A DNA stretch of 64,000 nt from Zygnema cylindricum. Lineage: Eukaryota; Streptophyta; Zygnematophyceae; Zygnematales; Zygnemataceae. Each line of letters starts with the position of its first letter. Positions within the stretch are counted from its first letter, which is position 1. The position numbers and the translations under genes were made by a program. The stretch covers positions 580,499-644,498 of the forward strand of contig JBBHKE010000834.1 of the NCBI GenBank assembly GCA_037447655.1, in the 5' to 3' direction. Of the stretch, positions 11,660 through 23,266 are shown piece by piece. The notes under the pieces are model-generated. The model made no database searches. It was not told the origin of the DNA and was given only the letters and a program-made list of their open reading frames with translations.

Positions 11660-12364
11660 GGCATGTTCTCCATTAGGCGCTCTCAGTAAACATGCGAAGA
11701 CGTCTATTTATGGTGTTTACTGGCATGGCGTTCCATTATGTCGTGCCAGTAAACATCGTTTCTCAATTACGATTGGCGCCATGTATGTTAGTTTTCAGAT
11801 TCTTTATATCTAAAAATTTTCTTCAGACTGAAAATATGTACATAATATTTGTACGACTGGAGGTAGTTAATGATTTGTACGCAAATTTTGCGATCAAATT
11901 TTAATTTTGAAATTGAAAATCAAAATTTCGAAACGGAATGGCAAAAAGGCGCCGCAAACTTTGAAGGTCACCGGATGTCAGAAGGAGCGTGCGAGAATAT
12001 TCTGGTCGACCTGCATAGACCGTGGCGGAAGGCACATGGCGTGTACGATGTGTTCGTTTCTCATCGCCTGTTCGTGGTGGATACTTTTTTTACATCTCAC
12101 GTGTACCAATGATACGCAACCAGTGTGAAGAAACTCTCCTCGCCGAGGAGAGTCTCTTCACACTGGACGATGTGAGTGATTGCTTCGCGAATCTAAAAAA
12201 GTGAAGAATCCAACGGTTGAAACTTACGCCTACAATATTGGAGCCATCCAGTTAACATGTTTCGTCATGTTTTGTCTGACAAAAAAAAATATATGGTACG
12301 AATATGTACGAAATCGTACGGCGTCCAGTAAACAACCCCACTTTCCTCTAATGGAAGTTCGCCC
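11660..12364. mobile_element. PIF/Harbinger-like MITE, GGGTGGA family (copy A, 705 bp)
   Basis: The ends are GGCATGTTCTCCATTAGGCG and, inverted, CTAATGGAAGTTCGCCC. A 3-bp TTA flanks both sides (11657-11659 and 12365-12367). No transposase frame is present. It shares interior text with 23270-25581, 47850-48292 and 57572-58256 (for example GCAAACTTTGAA and GGCACATGGC). The 3-bp TWA target duplication is characteristic of PIF/Harbinger; the superfamily call rests on that and on the GGG...CCC ends. Confidence 0.75.
12120..12166. repeat. Near-perfect hairpin inside MITE copy A
   Basis: Two arms of 23 nt (12120-12142 and 12144-12166), separated by one base, are complementary with a single mismatch. 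The inner core is ACTCTCCTCG/CGAGGAGAGT. It would form a strong cruciform or RNA hairpin. Confidence 0.9.
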
Positions 12365-12367
12365 TTA

Positions 12368-13370
12368 CTTGTCTCGGTGACGCAAGAAAAGAAATAGGTT
12401 ACGGGGAAGGCATGTGGCGTTAAAAATTAAAAAGTTCGTTAGAAACAGTTAATAATACGAGATAAATTTCCTGGATCCAAGAAATAAACAACATGGAAAA
12501 CTCCCTTCATATTCTAGTCATTATTGTGGTGAAAAACGTCAAGGACGTCTCGTTTGTCTTCTTGAGTGCTTGTCTATTCAGCATTTCCGTACTCTTACGT
12601 ACTCTTAAATGACGCGTACGAAAAGTGTACCACCGGATTTGGAACCGATATTCTCGATTCTGGACACCACAAAACGCCAAAAGTAAAGCAGTTGCAGCAA
12701 TATATGTTGATTACGTTCACATTGCCTCGTCGGATTTCCTTCTTTTTCGAATGTGCCTAACATCTGACGCTCGCCAACTTGCCAACACATATTACCTGAG
12801 CTGAATTTTTTAAGCGTTTCGGAACTTTAGCTGACGCCCAGTCAACAGATCCCCTTGCCGAGTGAATCACGTCATAAATTAGAGTCATTATTACAATAGC
12901 GTCCTTCTTGCTAGACGACAAAATCAGTTGATTATCTGTACGACCAGACGGGCGGGTCTGACGGAATTTGTCCCCCAAACGCTGACTAGTCCTCGTAAAG
13001 AGCAGCCGTACATAATGGGAAGTCCTTCCACCAAAAATACAGATCTTCCGTACAGATAATTTTTGTCCAAGCGACGGCATAATTTTGACTTACCAATTAT
13101 TTAACAGCCGAAATCCGAACGTGAATAGTACCCTGACAGTCTTGCCGCCGTCGCAGAAAATGCCGTACCGTACTTATACCGTACACCAGATTTTTTACGT
13201 ACGATAGCGATATCGCCAAGATATCGCCGACAAATGTTTTAAATATTTTGAAACGGCGCGCGTTTTTTGGAAAATTTTGGACAGTTCAGAATCGGGCAGC
13301 TCTAGAAAGGTGTTGTTAGAGGGTGCTTTATAAGAAGAGAGAGATAAGATTTTTTGTGAGCGAAGGTCAA
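12368..13370. other. Intergenic DNA with repeat scraps
   Basis: No gene is supported. GTAC/CGTAC words are frequent. A short CACCG-family scrap (CACGTCATAAATTAGAGT) lies near 12865, and CGATATCGCC words near 13200 recall the TATCGG element. Confidence 0.35.
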
Positions 13371-13384
13371 ATTTTTAGTGAAAG

Positions 13385-13765
13385 GAAAGAAAGAGAGAGA
13401 GAGAGAGGGAGAGGGAGAGGGAGATTAAGGGAGAGAGGGAGAGAGGGAGAGAGAAAAGAGGAAGAGAAAGAAAAGACGAAGAATCGAGAGAGAGGAAGGA
13501 AGAGGAGAACTTCATAACGAAAAAGAAATTGAGAAGGTAAGAGGAATGAGAACGAGAGGATGCAAGAGAGGGAGGAAAGGAAGAGAGGAAGGGAGGGAAA
13601 GGGAGAGAGAGGAAGGGAGGAATGGAAGAGAGAGGAAGGAGGAATGGAAGAGAGAGGAAGGGAGGAATGGAAGAGAGAGGAAGAGGGAGGAAGAGGAAGA
13701 GGGAGGAAGAGGGAGGAAGAGGGAGGAAGAGGGAGTGGACAAGAGAAAGTGGGGGTGGGAGGGAA
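13385..13765. repeat. GA-rich low-complexity tract upstream of the NOI gene
   Basis: Almost pure purine on the plus strand, with GGAAGA, GAGAGG and GGAGGAAGAG units. It lies 270-650 bp upstream of the NOI start codon and may sit in the promoter or 5' UTR. Long open frames on both strands here are compositional. Confidence 0.8.
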
Positions 13766-14034
13766 GCTAGGAAGAATGGTAAGTGAGAGAGGGATAAAAA
13801 AGAGATGGAGGTAGTGAATTTTCTGAGAGAAAGGAGTTAGAAAAATAGATGTGTATATTTATTATTTTATTATTTATTTATTTATTTTGTTCTTTTCTGA
13901 TGAAGGGAATTGGGTATCTATGCAGATCTTAAATCCAAATTTTGGGTATCCCTCCAATTCCACTTTTTATTCTTTTTCTTTTTTTCTTTTTTTCTTAAAA
14001 ATCTTTTGCTTCAAAAGTCTCCACCGGTTAAACT

Positions 14035-17000
14035 ATGGCGGATAAATTATTTTCCGGAACTGCCCGAGTTTCTTCAGGAGAAGAATTTGTTGATCGGAAT
14101 CAAGAAGCAAAAAAAAAGGTGGGATAGGAAAAAAATGTTTCACTTTTTAAATTGCTGATAAGGATTCCAGGCATTTCATTTATATATTTTTCGTTTTTTT
14201 TTCTTTTTCAGTATCTTATTTATTTTGTAGTGTTGTGTATCGGCTAAAAAATTATCGCGATATCACCGATACCGATAGCTATCGGTTATCGGTCCCGATA
14301 TATCGGTTATAGACCAACAATTTCCATATCGGCGATAACTTTAAAAAAATATAATATGCATACAATAGTACTATATAACATACTGTATTATATTATTTAC
14401 TTTATATAGCGTGGCATGCCACGTATAATGAAGCTGTTCCGTACCCGTTTAACTGAAACTGATTACGGACAGCGCAGCACATAAACGTCCACAAACTTTT
14501 AAACAATACTTTATAGTTCTAAAACTACACCGCCAATCGTTATTAGCGTTGTGTACGCTAATTCTGTCCCGCTTTTTCTATTTTTATTATTCTCAAATAG
14601 AATTGTCACACTATTAAAAAAAAACCCTAATTCCTAATTAGAATAGACGATTTCTTCGAAAATTTTCATTCAAATTCCCAATTAGCGTAAACCACGCTGA
14701 TTATTCGTATACGCTAAAAAAACTTACACGCTAATAACGATTGGCGGTGTATCGCACCGAAACGGAAAAATTAAATTATATTGTAAATTTTAAAATACGA
14801 ACAGAGCATACGAACGAATCTGTCAAACTGCGGCCATTTACTGCCACCGTGGAAGTGATGTGAGGGCGTAACTAACCTTGCAAAAAAAAAAATAGCAGTC
14901 AAAAGGACATTCTGGACGGGTATGGGAGGGTGTAAAACCAAGTAAAACCCCATTAAATTAGAAATAATGAAGGAAATATCGCGATTTTTTACCGAAAATC
15001 GGGGGGAAGGGGGTCTGCGGCGCGTTCGGGGAATAACACGTACAGTTGAGTGTACTGGTCGTACATTTATCTGTACGGTCCGTACAGATATCGCCGATAG
15101 TTATCGATATCGGTGTTATCGCCGATAATAACCGATAAATATCGGTTATTTATTGGTTATTTATCGGCGATAACGACACCGATAACGATATATCGCACCG
15201 ATATATCGATTATCGGCTACCCGAAAAAAAGGCCCATATCGGTTATCGGCAAATCCTTACCGATACACAACACTAGTATTTTGTTTACCTTTTCTTGATT
15301 ATCACTCTTTTCCTGTTCTTTTTCTAACCTTATTTGTACTTTTTCACGTCATGGTTTGGCGAAAAAGAGTAAGATGAAAGAAAAATGTCATAATGTAAAA
15401 TAAACAAAATCATAAAGCTTACAGGTCACACATATGATATTACACGATGATTTTTGTTCATTTTTTTTTTGGTTCGTCAAGTTGAATTGTATTTTTGTTT
15501 ACTCATTTCAATTTTTATTTTTTTTCTTAACCAATTTTTCCACAATTTTTTTTTTGTTGATGTTTTCCCCCTTTTTTCCCTTTTTTTTTTTTTTTTTTTT
15601 TTTGTGGTGCTTTGAAAGGAAGAGTAGCTGATTTTGGTCTTATTAGTTAACTAACGAAATTCATTCCATGTGTATAGTTTGCAAAAATTATGGTTTTGGT
15701 TTAAAAAATAAGTAAAAACATTTCCATTTATTTACATAAAGCTGCTGATAGTCCACTTCAAAATCGAGTACTAATTGGCATAATGTAAAATAAACAAAAT
15801 CATAAAGCTTACAGGTCACACATATATGATATTACACGATGATTTTTGATTTTTTTTTTTTTTGGTTTGTTAAGTTGAATTGTATTTTTGTTTACTCATT
15901 TTCAATTTTTTTATTTTTTTTCTTAACCAGTTTTTCCACAATTTTTTTTTTTGTTGATGTTTTCCCCTTTTTTTCCCTTTTTTTTTTTTTTTTTTTGCAG
16001 GCGGTTCTTCCAGTTTTCGGAGATTGGGGTACGGGAGCAGATAGCAAAAAGAGATTTACTGACGATTTTGAAAATAAAAGAAAAGCTCGCCAAGAAGATT
16101 TGGTTGGAGACATCAATATGAAAGATGCCAAAGCTGTATGTGAAAAATAAACTTCTTAAAGTCCTTACTTTAATATGATTGTCACTTTGATAATTTTATC
16201 CATTTTGATTAATTTTCAATGAACCAAACGAAGTCAACAAAAGATTTTGGCGGGTAGAAGGTAGTGAATGTTAAAATCTTTCTTATTTGGTTATATTTTT
16301 GAGTTACTTGAGGATTTCTGTTGAGCTTTGCCTTAATTTTGTTCATTTTGCTATCAATTGTTATAAGAAATGGTCAGTGGGTGGCGTTGCATTTGTATTC
16401 TTCGTGGGTTTTTTTTTTTTTTAGAAGAGATTCCCATCGAGTTGTACGCATTGTTTAATTTAATATTAGTTTGTTAAGCTTTTGAGTTTTTTGTACTGTC
16501 TCGTCAGTTATTCATACAAAATTGTGAGATGAGGATCAGTTTCAGTTTAAATTTCCATGTCTTAGTTAAACTTTGTTTGCCAATTTACAAAGTTTCTAAT
16601 AATATTCATGGATTGATTTTCAAAATTGCGGATGTGGAAAATGATGACGAGTGACATTGATTCATATATGCTTTTTTGTGTATTTGTGGAAATTGTTATC
16701 TTTTGTAGAAATATTTGTGACAACATCCACTAAAAATAATGAGTATTTAATACTTGTCTACAAGATAAAATGTCGATAATCATCACTTTCATTGTAAACA
16801 TCAGAAAGGATCTTAAAGAGACATAATTAAAACTATTGTTTTTTAAAAAGAAATGAGCCATTTATGAATAGAAATGAACTAATATTAGTTATGTTGGGGG
16901 GGGTTTTTTGCTACGTGTTAGCTTTTTCCTTTGATGTTTTGTTTGTTGGATTTGTTTTTTTGGGTGTTTTCGACTTCCCTGCCATCCTTTCGTGTTTTCG

Positions 17001-17358
17001 TAGTTTTTGCCTTGATTTTCCCTTTTGTTTATTCCCTTGTTATGTGGTTTCTCAGTTTTAGCAATGCTACTTCCTTTTGTTCTTATGGACTCAGATGGTT
17101 TACCATCACGCTTTTTAATAAAGTCGGCCTCACTCAAATATTAGTGCTTTGGTTGTAGCCTCTTCTCTCCTCTCTTTTGCTTCTGTTGCCCTATTTTAAT
17201 ATCTTTACTTTTGTCTTTACTTTGAATTCAATTTTTTGTTGTTTTTTCTTCACAGTTGCCCTTTTTTTTTTTTTTTTTTTTTGCAGAAATCTATCCAGAG
17301 GACTGCTTGTCTGGAGGAGGAGAAAGAACAACCAACATGTAGCTGCGTCATTAGTTAA
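14035..17358 (+). CDS. NOI/RIN4-type small protein with C-terminal CaaX box (exons 14035-14118, 16001-16135, 17287-17358)
   Basis: Spliced, the three exons give 96 residues with every junction in phase 0. Exon 1 (28 aa) begins MADKLFSGTARVSS and ends AAG|GTGGGA. Exon 2 (45 aa) follows a long T tract and GCAG. It carries LPVFGDW and, further on, RFTDDFENKRKARQ, which match the PxFGxW...(Y/F)TxxFxxxR pattern of the plant NOI domain of RIN4-like proteins. Exon 3 (23 aa) follows TTTGCAG and ends CSCVIS then TAA. CVIS is a CaaX prenylation box with another cysteine two residues before it, so membrane anchoring is expected. NOI proteins are small, lipid-anchored plasma-membrane or exocyst-linked proteins in plants. 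Intron 1 contains a nested transposon. AATAAA-like signals follow the stop. The function here is inferred from family. Confidence 0.8.
14228..15275. mobile_element. hAT-like non-autonomous transposon in NOI intron 1
   Basis: Perfect 16-bp TIRs TAGTGTTGTGTATCGG (14228-14243) and CCGATACACAACACTA (15260-15275) are flanked by TTATTTTG and GTATTTTG, an 8-bp target duplication with one mismatch. Subterminal regions are packed with TATCGG/CCGATA words. There is no transposase frame. It carries a CACCG MITE inside. TAGTG termini and an 8-bp TSD fit hAT. Confidence 0.85.
14528..14749. mobile_element. MITE, CACCG family, nested in the hAT-like element
   Basis: 222 bp with TIRs CACCGCCAATCGTTATTAGCG (left) and the complementary right end CTAATAACGATTGGCGGTG, and TA on both sides. 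It lies wholly within 14228-15275, so it inserted later than that element or travelled with it. Confidence 0.85.
15389..15604 (+). repeat. Tandemly duplicated intron end, copy 1 (partner 15779-15997)
   Basis: The block beginning CATAATGTAAAATAAACAAA and ending in a long T tract recurs 390 bp downstream. Copy 2 keeps the working TTTTTTGCAG acceptor at 15991-16000. Copy 1 has lost the GCAG after its T tract and is followed by unrelated sequence. Confidence 0.85.
15779..15997 (+). repeat. Tandemly duplicated intron end, copy 2, with the active acceptor
   Basis: Second copy of the 15389-15604 block. Its pyrimidine tract runs directly into the acceptor used by NOI exon 2. Confidence 0.85.
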
Positions 17359-17759
17359 ATAAAAATAGTATTTCTTAGGACAAATCTTGCCCAATACTCA
17401 CTTGTGAATAAGCAGCAAATGTTGAATTAGGCATTTCCATTTTTTCCAAAATTTAAACCAAAGTGAAACTTAATAACGATTTTAGTTATACTAGCAATTA
17501 AACTTCTATATTTTTTTAAAAAAGTTTAGACAATATGTATCAAACTGAAAGAAAAATTATGAGGTAATTTAAACATTTTTTTGGCATATACATAATTTGA
17601 ATATAGAAATTGGCAGAAGACAAAACCTTTCATATTTAACTTATTGTTTTTGTGAGAGGAAAATGTTTGTAAACTAGCTTTAGTTAAATATCCTGTTGCT
17701 CTACAATTATTTGGATTTTGTTGTTCAGAATACTGTTATAAATAAAGTTTGACTTACTT

Positions 17760-18980
17760 TACTCGTTGAAGTAAATGTTTTTCTCCCTAAATATCGAGAA
17801 TTTCGACGAACTTGATAAAATTTCTTCAAAGTGCAATGAAAAAAAAGATGAGACAAAAATAATTAAGAGCAAGAACAAGACATTCGAAGGTAAACATTTT
17901 AAGTCAAAAAAGAAAAACAGTATATGTCGACGAAAGGCGAATATTACCACTTTGTCAATTTTAAACTCTACGACTTTGCAAAACCAAGTAAAGATATATG
18001 GAAAACTTCAAAAACATCCAATTACAACTTGGGCCAATCAAAAGCTAATAATCCAATCTTTTCCTCACAACCCATCATAATTACAAAAACAACCATCTGA
18101 TTAAAAACAACAACCATCATATTGAAAAAACAACCGTCAGAAGAGAAACGTTTATTTAAATGGCGAAAACAAAAAAAAAAAACATTAAACCAAATACAGT
18201 AACACAATATAGAGGCAAAATTGGAGCAGAACTTGGACCACTGAACTGGAAAATAAGCGAATCAGAAAAGATAAAATTTACAAAACCAGAAAAAACACAT
18301 GCAGCAATATTTAATCATAGTACTGAATCATAGAAAAAATAAAAATTTTACAGCTGAAGACTGCAGTTCTATAATAGAACTGAAGAACAAAACTGTAACA
18401 TATAAACGGCAAAGAAAACTCGATATTGGAGAAGAAGAGAAAAAAACAAACAGAAAGCTTAGCACAGAATTGTTAGCAAACATTAATACATGGAAACAAT
18501 GGATACAGATAAGAGAAAAAAAAAAAAAAAAACGAGAAAAAAAAACAAAAAAGCAAAAAACATCAAAAAAGTTAACAGCAGGGCATAAACTGAAAGTACT
18601 GAAGGAGAATAAACGAAAAATAAAAGAATTAAAGACTGTACCGAACAGAACAAAAAAAAAAATAGGAGTACAAGTGGAACATAAAAGTCAGGAAGTTGAA
18701 ACAAAAAGTAGAATTACAACACAACATTTGTAATATTTTTACTTAACACATGAAAAACTGAATGTTTTCCTGGTACTAAAAATTAGGGGAAAAACCGACT
18801 CAATCCAACCTGTCACTGACTTTTTTATTCATTAAATTTCTATGATGTCATACACGCCACGAAAGAAAAAATATATTTACAGGCACTTTAAAAACAAAAA
18901 AAATACATACTCGATAAGTACAGCAACCACAGAAAAAAACAGCAAGAAGTACAGGAAGGGAAAATAGACAACAAACACGA
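17760..18980. other. A-rich intergenic DNA between two convergent genes
   Basis: This spacer separates the 3' ends of the NOI gene and the minus-strand membrane-protein gene. It is A-rich on the plus strand, and so yields Lys-rich open frames such as 18299-18733 without a recognisable domain. I see no splice-supported exon. Confidence 0.5.
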
Positions 18981-18997
18981 AGAGGGAGAGAGAGTGT

Positions 18998-19077
<80 letters not shown>
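18998..19077. repeat. (GA)n microsatellite
   Basis: About 80 bp of almost uninterrupted GA repeat just downstream of the stop codon of the minus-strand gene ending at 19125, probably in or near its 3' UTR. Confidence 0.9.
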
Positions 19078-19124
19078 TCACACGTGTCACGATCAATAAT
19101 CCTGTCCTAAGAAAAAAAAAACTG

Positions 19125-22100
19125 TTACGAACTATTTTTTCTTAAAACGGGCAGCAGTGGACTACTTTCCTGTTCCGTTTGTCCTTTGCCCGATATTATC
19201 GTAGATATACAAAGAACATAGGGCAGGAAAAAAAAAATCGATAAAAAGACGATGATGCCAAAATCGGCTTCTTCTCCAACCGGAGGTCTCCGAAAAGGAG
19301 GAGGTAACAAATAGAGGTTAAATCCACACCAAAAAGTGTATAAAATTGCGATAGATGTCACCAAAAACAAGGTCAAAAGATGGTTGTGATAAAAAAAAGG
19401 AGATTTTGGAGGAGATCTGTGGACAACAGAGGAAGAGAGAGGGGGAGAGAGGTAAAGAGAGGGGGAAGGGGGGGAAGGGAAGAAGGAAAGGGCGAGGGGG
19501 ATAGGGAGAAGAGGGAAAGGAATTCGGATGAGGGGGAGAAGAGAGGGAAAGACGGGTTTACAAAGGAGAGGTAGAGGGGAGATCGAGAACATCGAGAGAG
19601 GTGCGAGAAAAGTGCAGTAGAGGGAGAGGGAGAGGGAGGAGAAGATGGATGCATGTGAGAAAGGAAGGAGGAAAGGGGGAGAACGTAATACAAGAGAGAG
19701 GGAGAGAGCTTAAAACACAAGTTAGCTAGCATGCTGACATTTCCAGAAAAAAAATCATTAACAAATAAATAATGGTTTTATTTTTACTTATCTTGTTTGC
19801 CAAAAAATGGCCAAAATTAAGGATGAATTACAGAAGGAACAAAAAATAGAGCCCTTCCATTATCAATTTCACTCTCATTATTATTGTTATTTTGAAGTGT
19901 TGTTTGTTGATAAGTTCTGTAATTTACTTCACAAATTAAGTTAAATAATTTGTTAACAAATATTGTATTGTTGCTTGTTTACACATTAGCCAGGAAAAAA
20001 ACAAAATGAAACTGTTTATCAACTCCTAATCCAAACGCCTTGGACTAATTAAAGGTTTTGTTTCGTTTTGAGATCAGCTTGTTGTAACTTTAATTTTATA
20101 TTGTTGACTTGAATAAACCCTTAATGACTCTGTTTGACTGCACTGGCTTTTATACTAGTTCTTTTTATTCGTCGGGACTATGGTTGACTTTGACTTCACG
20201 TCCCTTTTTCAGCTTTACAAATTGCATTTGACTCTGTTTGATATAGCTTGACTCGATTTGACTCAACTAGACGCAAATTTCATTTCGTTCGAATTTTCAC
20301 TCAACTAGACTCAATTCAACTTCACTTGACTTTATTTGACCAAATTTGATTTTGCTTCACTTTGTTTTACTCGACTCCAACCTGCTCGATTTGACCTCAT
20401 TTAGCGTGGGTTTATTCGGCTTAACTTAGCTTTATTTCAAGTTAAATTAAAACAAATAAAGAACCGAGGATTTCTATGTACCTGTTGAGAAAAAAGAATC
20501 CGACAATGAGAGCAGAGCAGAGAACTCCGACAACCACGACAGAATCAGGATAAAGAGGAGGAGATCCTCTCCAATATCCGGTACCCAAAATCCAGAGATA
20601 AAAAGGGTCATGCCCATTTTCCTGGTAAATAAAGATGTAAACAGTAAAAATATGGTTTTAAATGTAGCGACTTTGATCAGAAGTCAATGAGAAAAAGCAC
20701 AAAAGCGAAATGCATAGACTTCCCACAACTATTAGTTTAGTTAAATATACATGAGCCTGACTTGAGCACTTTTATGCATTAGGCGGCAATATGGGCACAG
20801 AACAAAATCAAGATTTCTAAAAAGAAGAGATGGAAAGAATTAGTTCAGCAGCAGTCTGGTTTATATTAATTTCTGACCAAAAAAATAACATCTTTTATGC
20901 TGGTTTGATAAGAAATGGGCTTTGAGTGAAAACGTCAAGAAATCGATTTTGAAACTTCTTGAAACAAAAACTTTAATAAAATGAGTACTGAAAGCCATTA
21001 TTACTACACCATACCTACTGTACATGATGAAAAAAAAACATACAAACATAGATACATGTTATGGATAAAGAGAAACTGTTACAAGTAAAGGGAAAACAGA
21101 CGTAGAACTAGACTATAAACTGTTGCACCTCAAATAGTATGTCGAGAAAAAAATGTGAAAGGCATCCGGCAATAAGTAGAGCAAAGCACTGACTAAATAG
21201 AAGCTCCTTCTGAGAAAAAAACAAACGAGAAAAAAAAATGAACAGAAGGAAAAGGAAGTAGAATAATATCAAAAGTCAAGTGTTTGCAGGCAAAGTTCCA
21301 GAAAATCGCTTTAGAAACGACAAATGATTCACAAAATTTCATAGTGCTGCAGAAACAAAAATGAAAGAAAAACCAGCAACCTGATGCCAATTACTCCCTT
21401 TTCTTTCTTTTCTTTTCATGTCTCGCTTTGTAAACGGAATACTCCAACCTTCAACTATTGTATGAAACTGGGGGAATACAGGAACCCTATTTTAATAATT
21501 CTTCCTTCAAGATTGAGATTCAGTTTTTATTGTATGAAAAAAAAGGGCATTACCTAACTCAAGAACGTTGAAAACATCGCATTTTTTTCTAAAAAATTGA
21601 CCAAACTATCTAAAAAGGTCAATGGGACATAGGAAAGTGCCACATTGATATGAGAAAAAATAAAATCCACATTATAATATTTGTCCAATATAATGAATGT
21701 TATAATGAATGTGCAAACCATTTCAAAAGAGGTATATTTTCAAAATAAAAACAAAAAATGTAACATTGAATTCAGACATTGGACATTGCTAGCCAATTGA
21801 AATAATGAATTGTAAGAATGAGACATTGAACAGTGGATAACAAAATCTGAGCAGTAAATTTATCTAATTTTTCATTCACAGATATGATGAATAGCTGATC
21901 CTTGAACATAAAAATATTTGCATAAAATCAAAATTTATTAATCAAACATTTGCCTATAATCAACATTTATTAATCAAAAATTTGCCTAAAATCAAAAATT
22001 ATTAATCAAAAATTTGCCTAAAATGATGTTTACAATTATGAAACAATAAACATCGAACATCCTTCGTTGGAAGGCAAGAATAAGACATCAAACAAAAAAA

Positions 22101-22522
22101 AAAAAAAAAAACATTCATCGTTAAACAATAAAAAATCAAAAATTAAATTTCATGCATCAAGCATCATACGAAATCCTCGAACCATAGTATTAGCATTGAA
22201 TCCGCATTCCCAGAAAATCCAAACAATTCCGTACCGTTCCCCCTGACAGCCTGGCAGCAACCATCCGTTGAACTAAAGTCAACGGCAATCCCAGAAACAG
22301 CACGTATCCCACGGGATGATGTACGGACGACATCACACGTGCGGCCCACAGAGGATTATAGCCTCTCAAAAAAAATTCCGCCAAGGAACCAATGTCTGGC
22401 CCAGTCAGCGAGTTCAAAGCATACAGAAGACATTGGATGCCGCTAAACTGTCCAGCTGACACGTGGCGCAGTGCTAGACCTAACCCTAGCGTGTACAGGA
22501 GGTGAGCGCCAGGACCAGGCAT
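19125..22522 (-). CDS. Multi-pass membrane protein, DUF457-like plant family (exons 22522-22235, 20621-20482, 19416-19125)
   Basis: The model sums to 720 nt, giving 239 residues plus stop. Exon 1 (96 aa) starts MPGPGAHLLYTLGLGLALRH and holds NSLTGPDIGSLAEFF and MSSVHHPVGYVLFLGLPL, then ends at ACG|GTACGG. Exon 2 (140 nt) follows TTACCAG and encodes ENGHDPFYLWILGTGYW, then a hydrophobic span. Exon 3 contains YTFWCGFNLYLLPP, RRPPVGEEADFG and a last membrane segment. From memory this matches plant proteins annotated as DUF457/LexA-binding, membrane-associated putative hydrolases. The GPD, HH and NGHD motifs could be metal ligands, but the function is unknown. I expected a segment with a Ser-His-Phe-type motif between exons 1 and 2 and did not find it in the 1.6-kb intron. 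An upstream in-frame Met at 22606 is possible; MPGPG was chosen from family memory. Confidence 0.68.
19425..19710. repeat. GA-rich low-complexity tract in the last intron of the DUF457-like gene
   Basis: Purine-rich on the plus strand, so pyrimidine-rich on the coding strand directly upstream of the exon-3 acceptor at 19417. It probably acts as an extended polypyrimidine tract. Confidence 0.7.
20100..20420. repeat. Cluster of TTGACT/TTGAC words in an intron
   Basis: TTGAC occurs roughly ten times on the plus strand in about 320 bp, spaced irregularly by 8-30 bp with ACTCAACT variants. It may be a decayed short tandem repeat. TTGAC is also the core of the WRKY W-box, so a regulatory role is conceivable but unproven. 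Confidence 0.5.
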
Positions 22523-23266
22523 AGGAAGGAAGAGAGCAAGAAAGACTAGCGTACGGATAGAGGGAAAGAAGGCGTAAGGCAAGGGAATAGGAAGAAAAAA
22601 GAACAACGGTTCGGATTAAGTTTGGTCAAACGTGCAATTAGTACGTACTTTTTCATATTTTATATTTTCGTGTTTTATTTTTATTAGTTTAGACTTGCTT
22701 GGTACTTTAGCGTGATCTTAACTGCAGGTTCATGGAAAGCTGGCCGAGGAAGCGGAGGTCTCAAAGAAGTAAAGGACAAAAAGGTCCTAGGGTACAATTT
22801 CGTACAGAATGATGTACCATAAGTACAGATGTTGGCTCGTAGCACATGTCAAGGAGTTGACGGGGGGCTGCACGTTCAGTAAACGACAAAAGTTGCTAAT
22901 TGACGACAACTAATTAGCAGTCAAAAAAAATTCTTAACGGCCTTTGACGTACAGATTTTCGTGTAGTCGACGACTTTGTCGTTTGCATGGATGCGATTCC
23001 CAGCGAGTCCAAACACTATTTCAGGATGATCGCTTGTAAAGTTGTAATATTAAATTCACAAAATAAACTAATAAAGCTATTTCGAGTACGTAAAATACTC
23101 TTTAGGAGCGTTTTTTTCATTCCAATACCGTGGCCTTATATCGCACGAAAAATATCTGAACTACAAACAAATCAATACACTGCCTGACTGCCAGTCGCTG
23201 TTCGTACAGTGGACCAAGAATTACTAATAGCGTAGATTAATTTTTGGAATGAAGAAACAATGAGTA
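22523..23266. promoter_or_regulatory. Upstream region of the DUF457-like gene
   Basis: The 5' flank of the minus-strand gene. No clear TATA box or repeat boundary is visible. GTAC-rich words occur near 22790-22830. The region ends at the TTA target duplication of the next MITE. Confidence 0.3.

Noticed and set aside
13323-13814. Several open frames rich in Arg/Glu or Ser/Leu/Pro
   Set aside because: The DNA is a GA-rich tract that is open in most frames on both strands.
18299-18733. 144-codon Lys-rich frame
   Set aside because: It lies in an A-rich spacer between convergent genes and is explained by composition; no domain or splice support.
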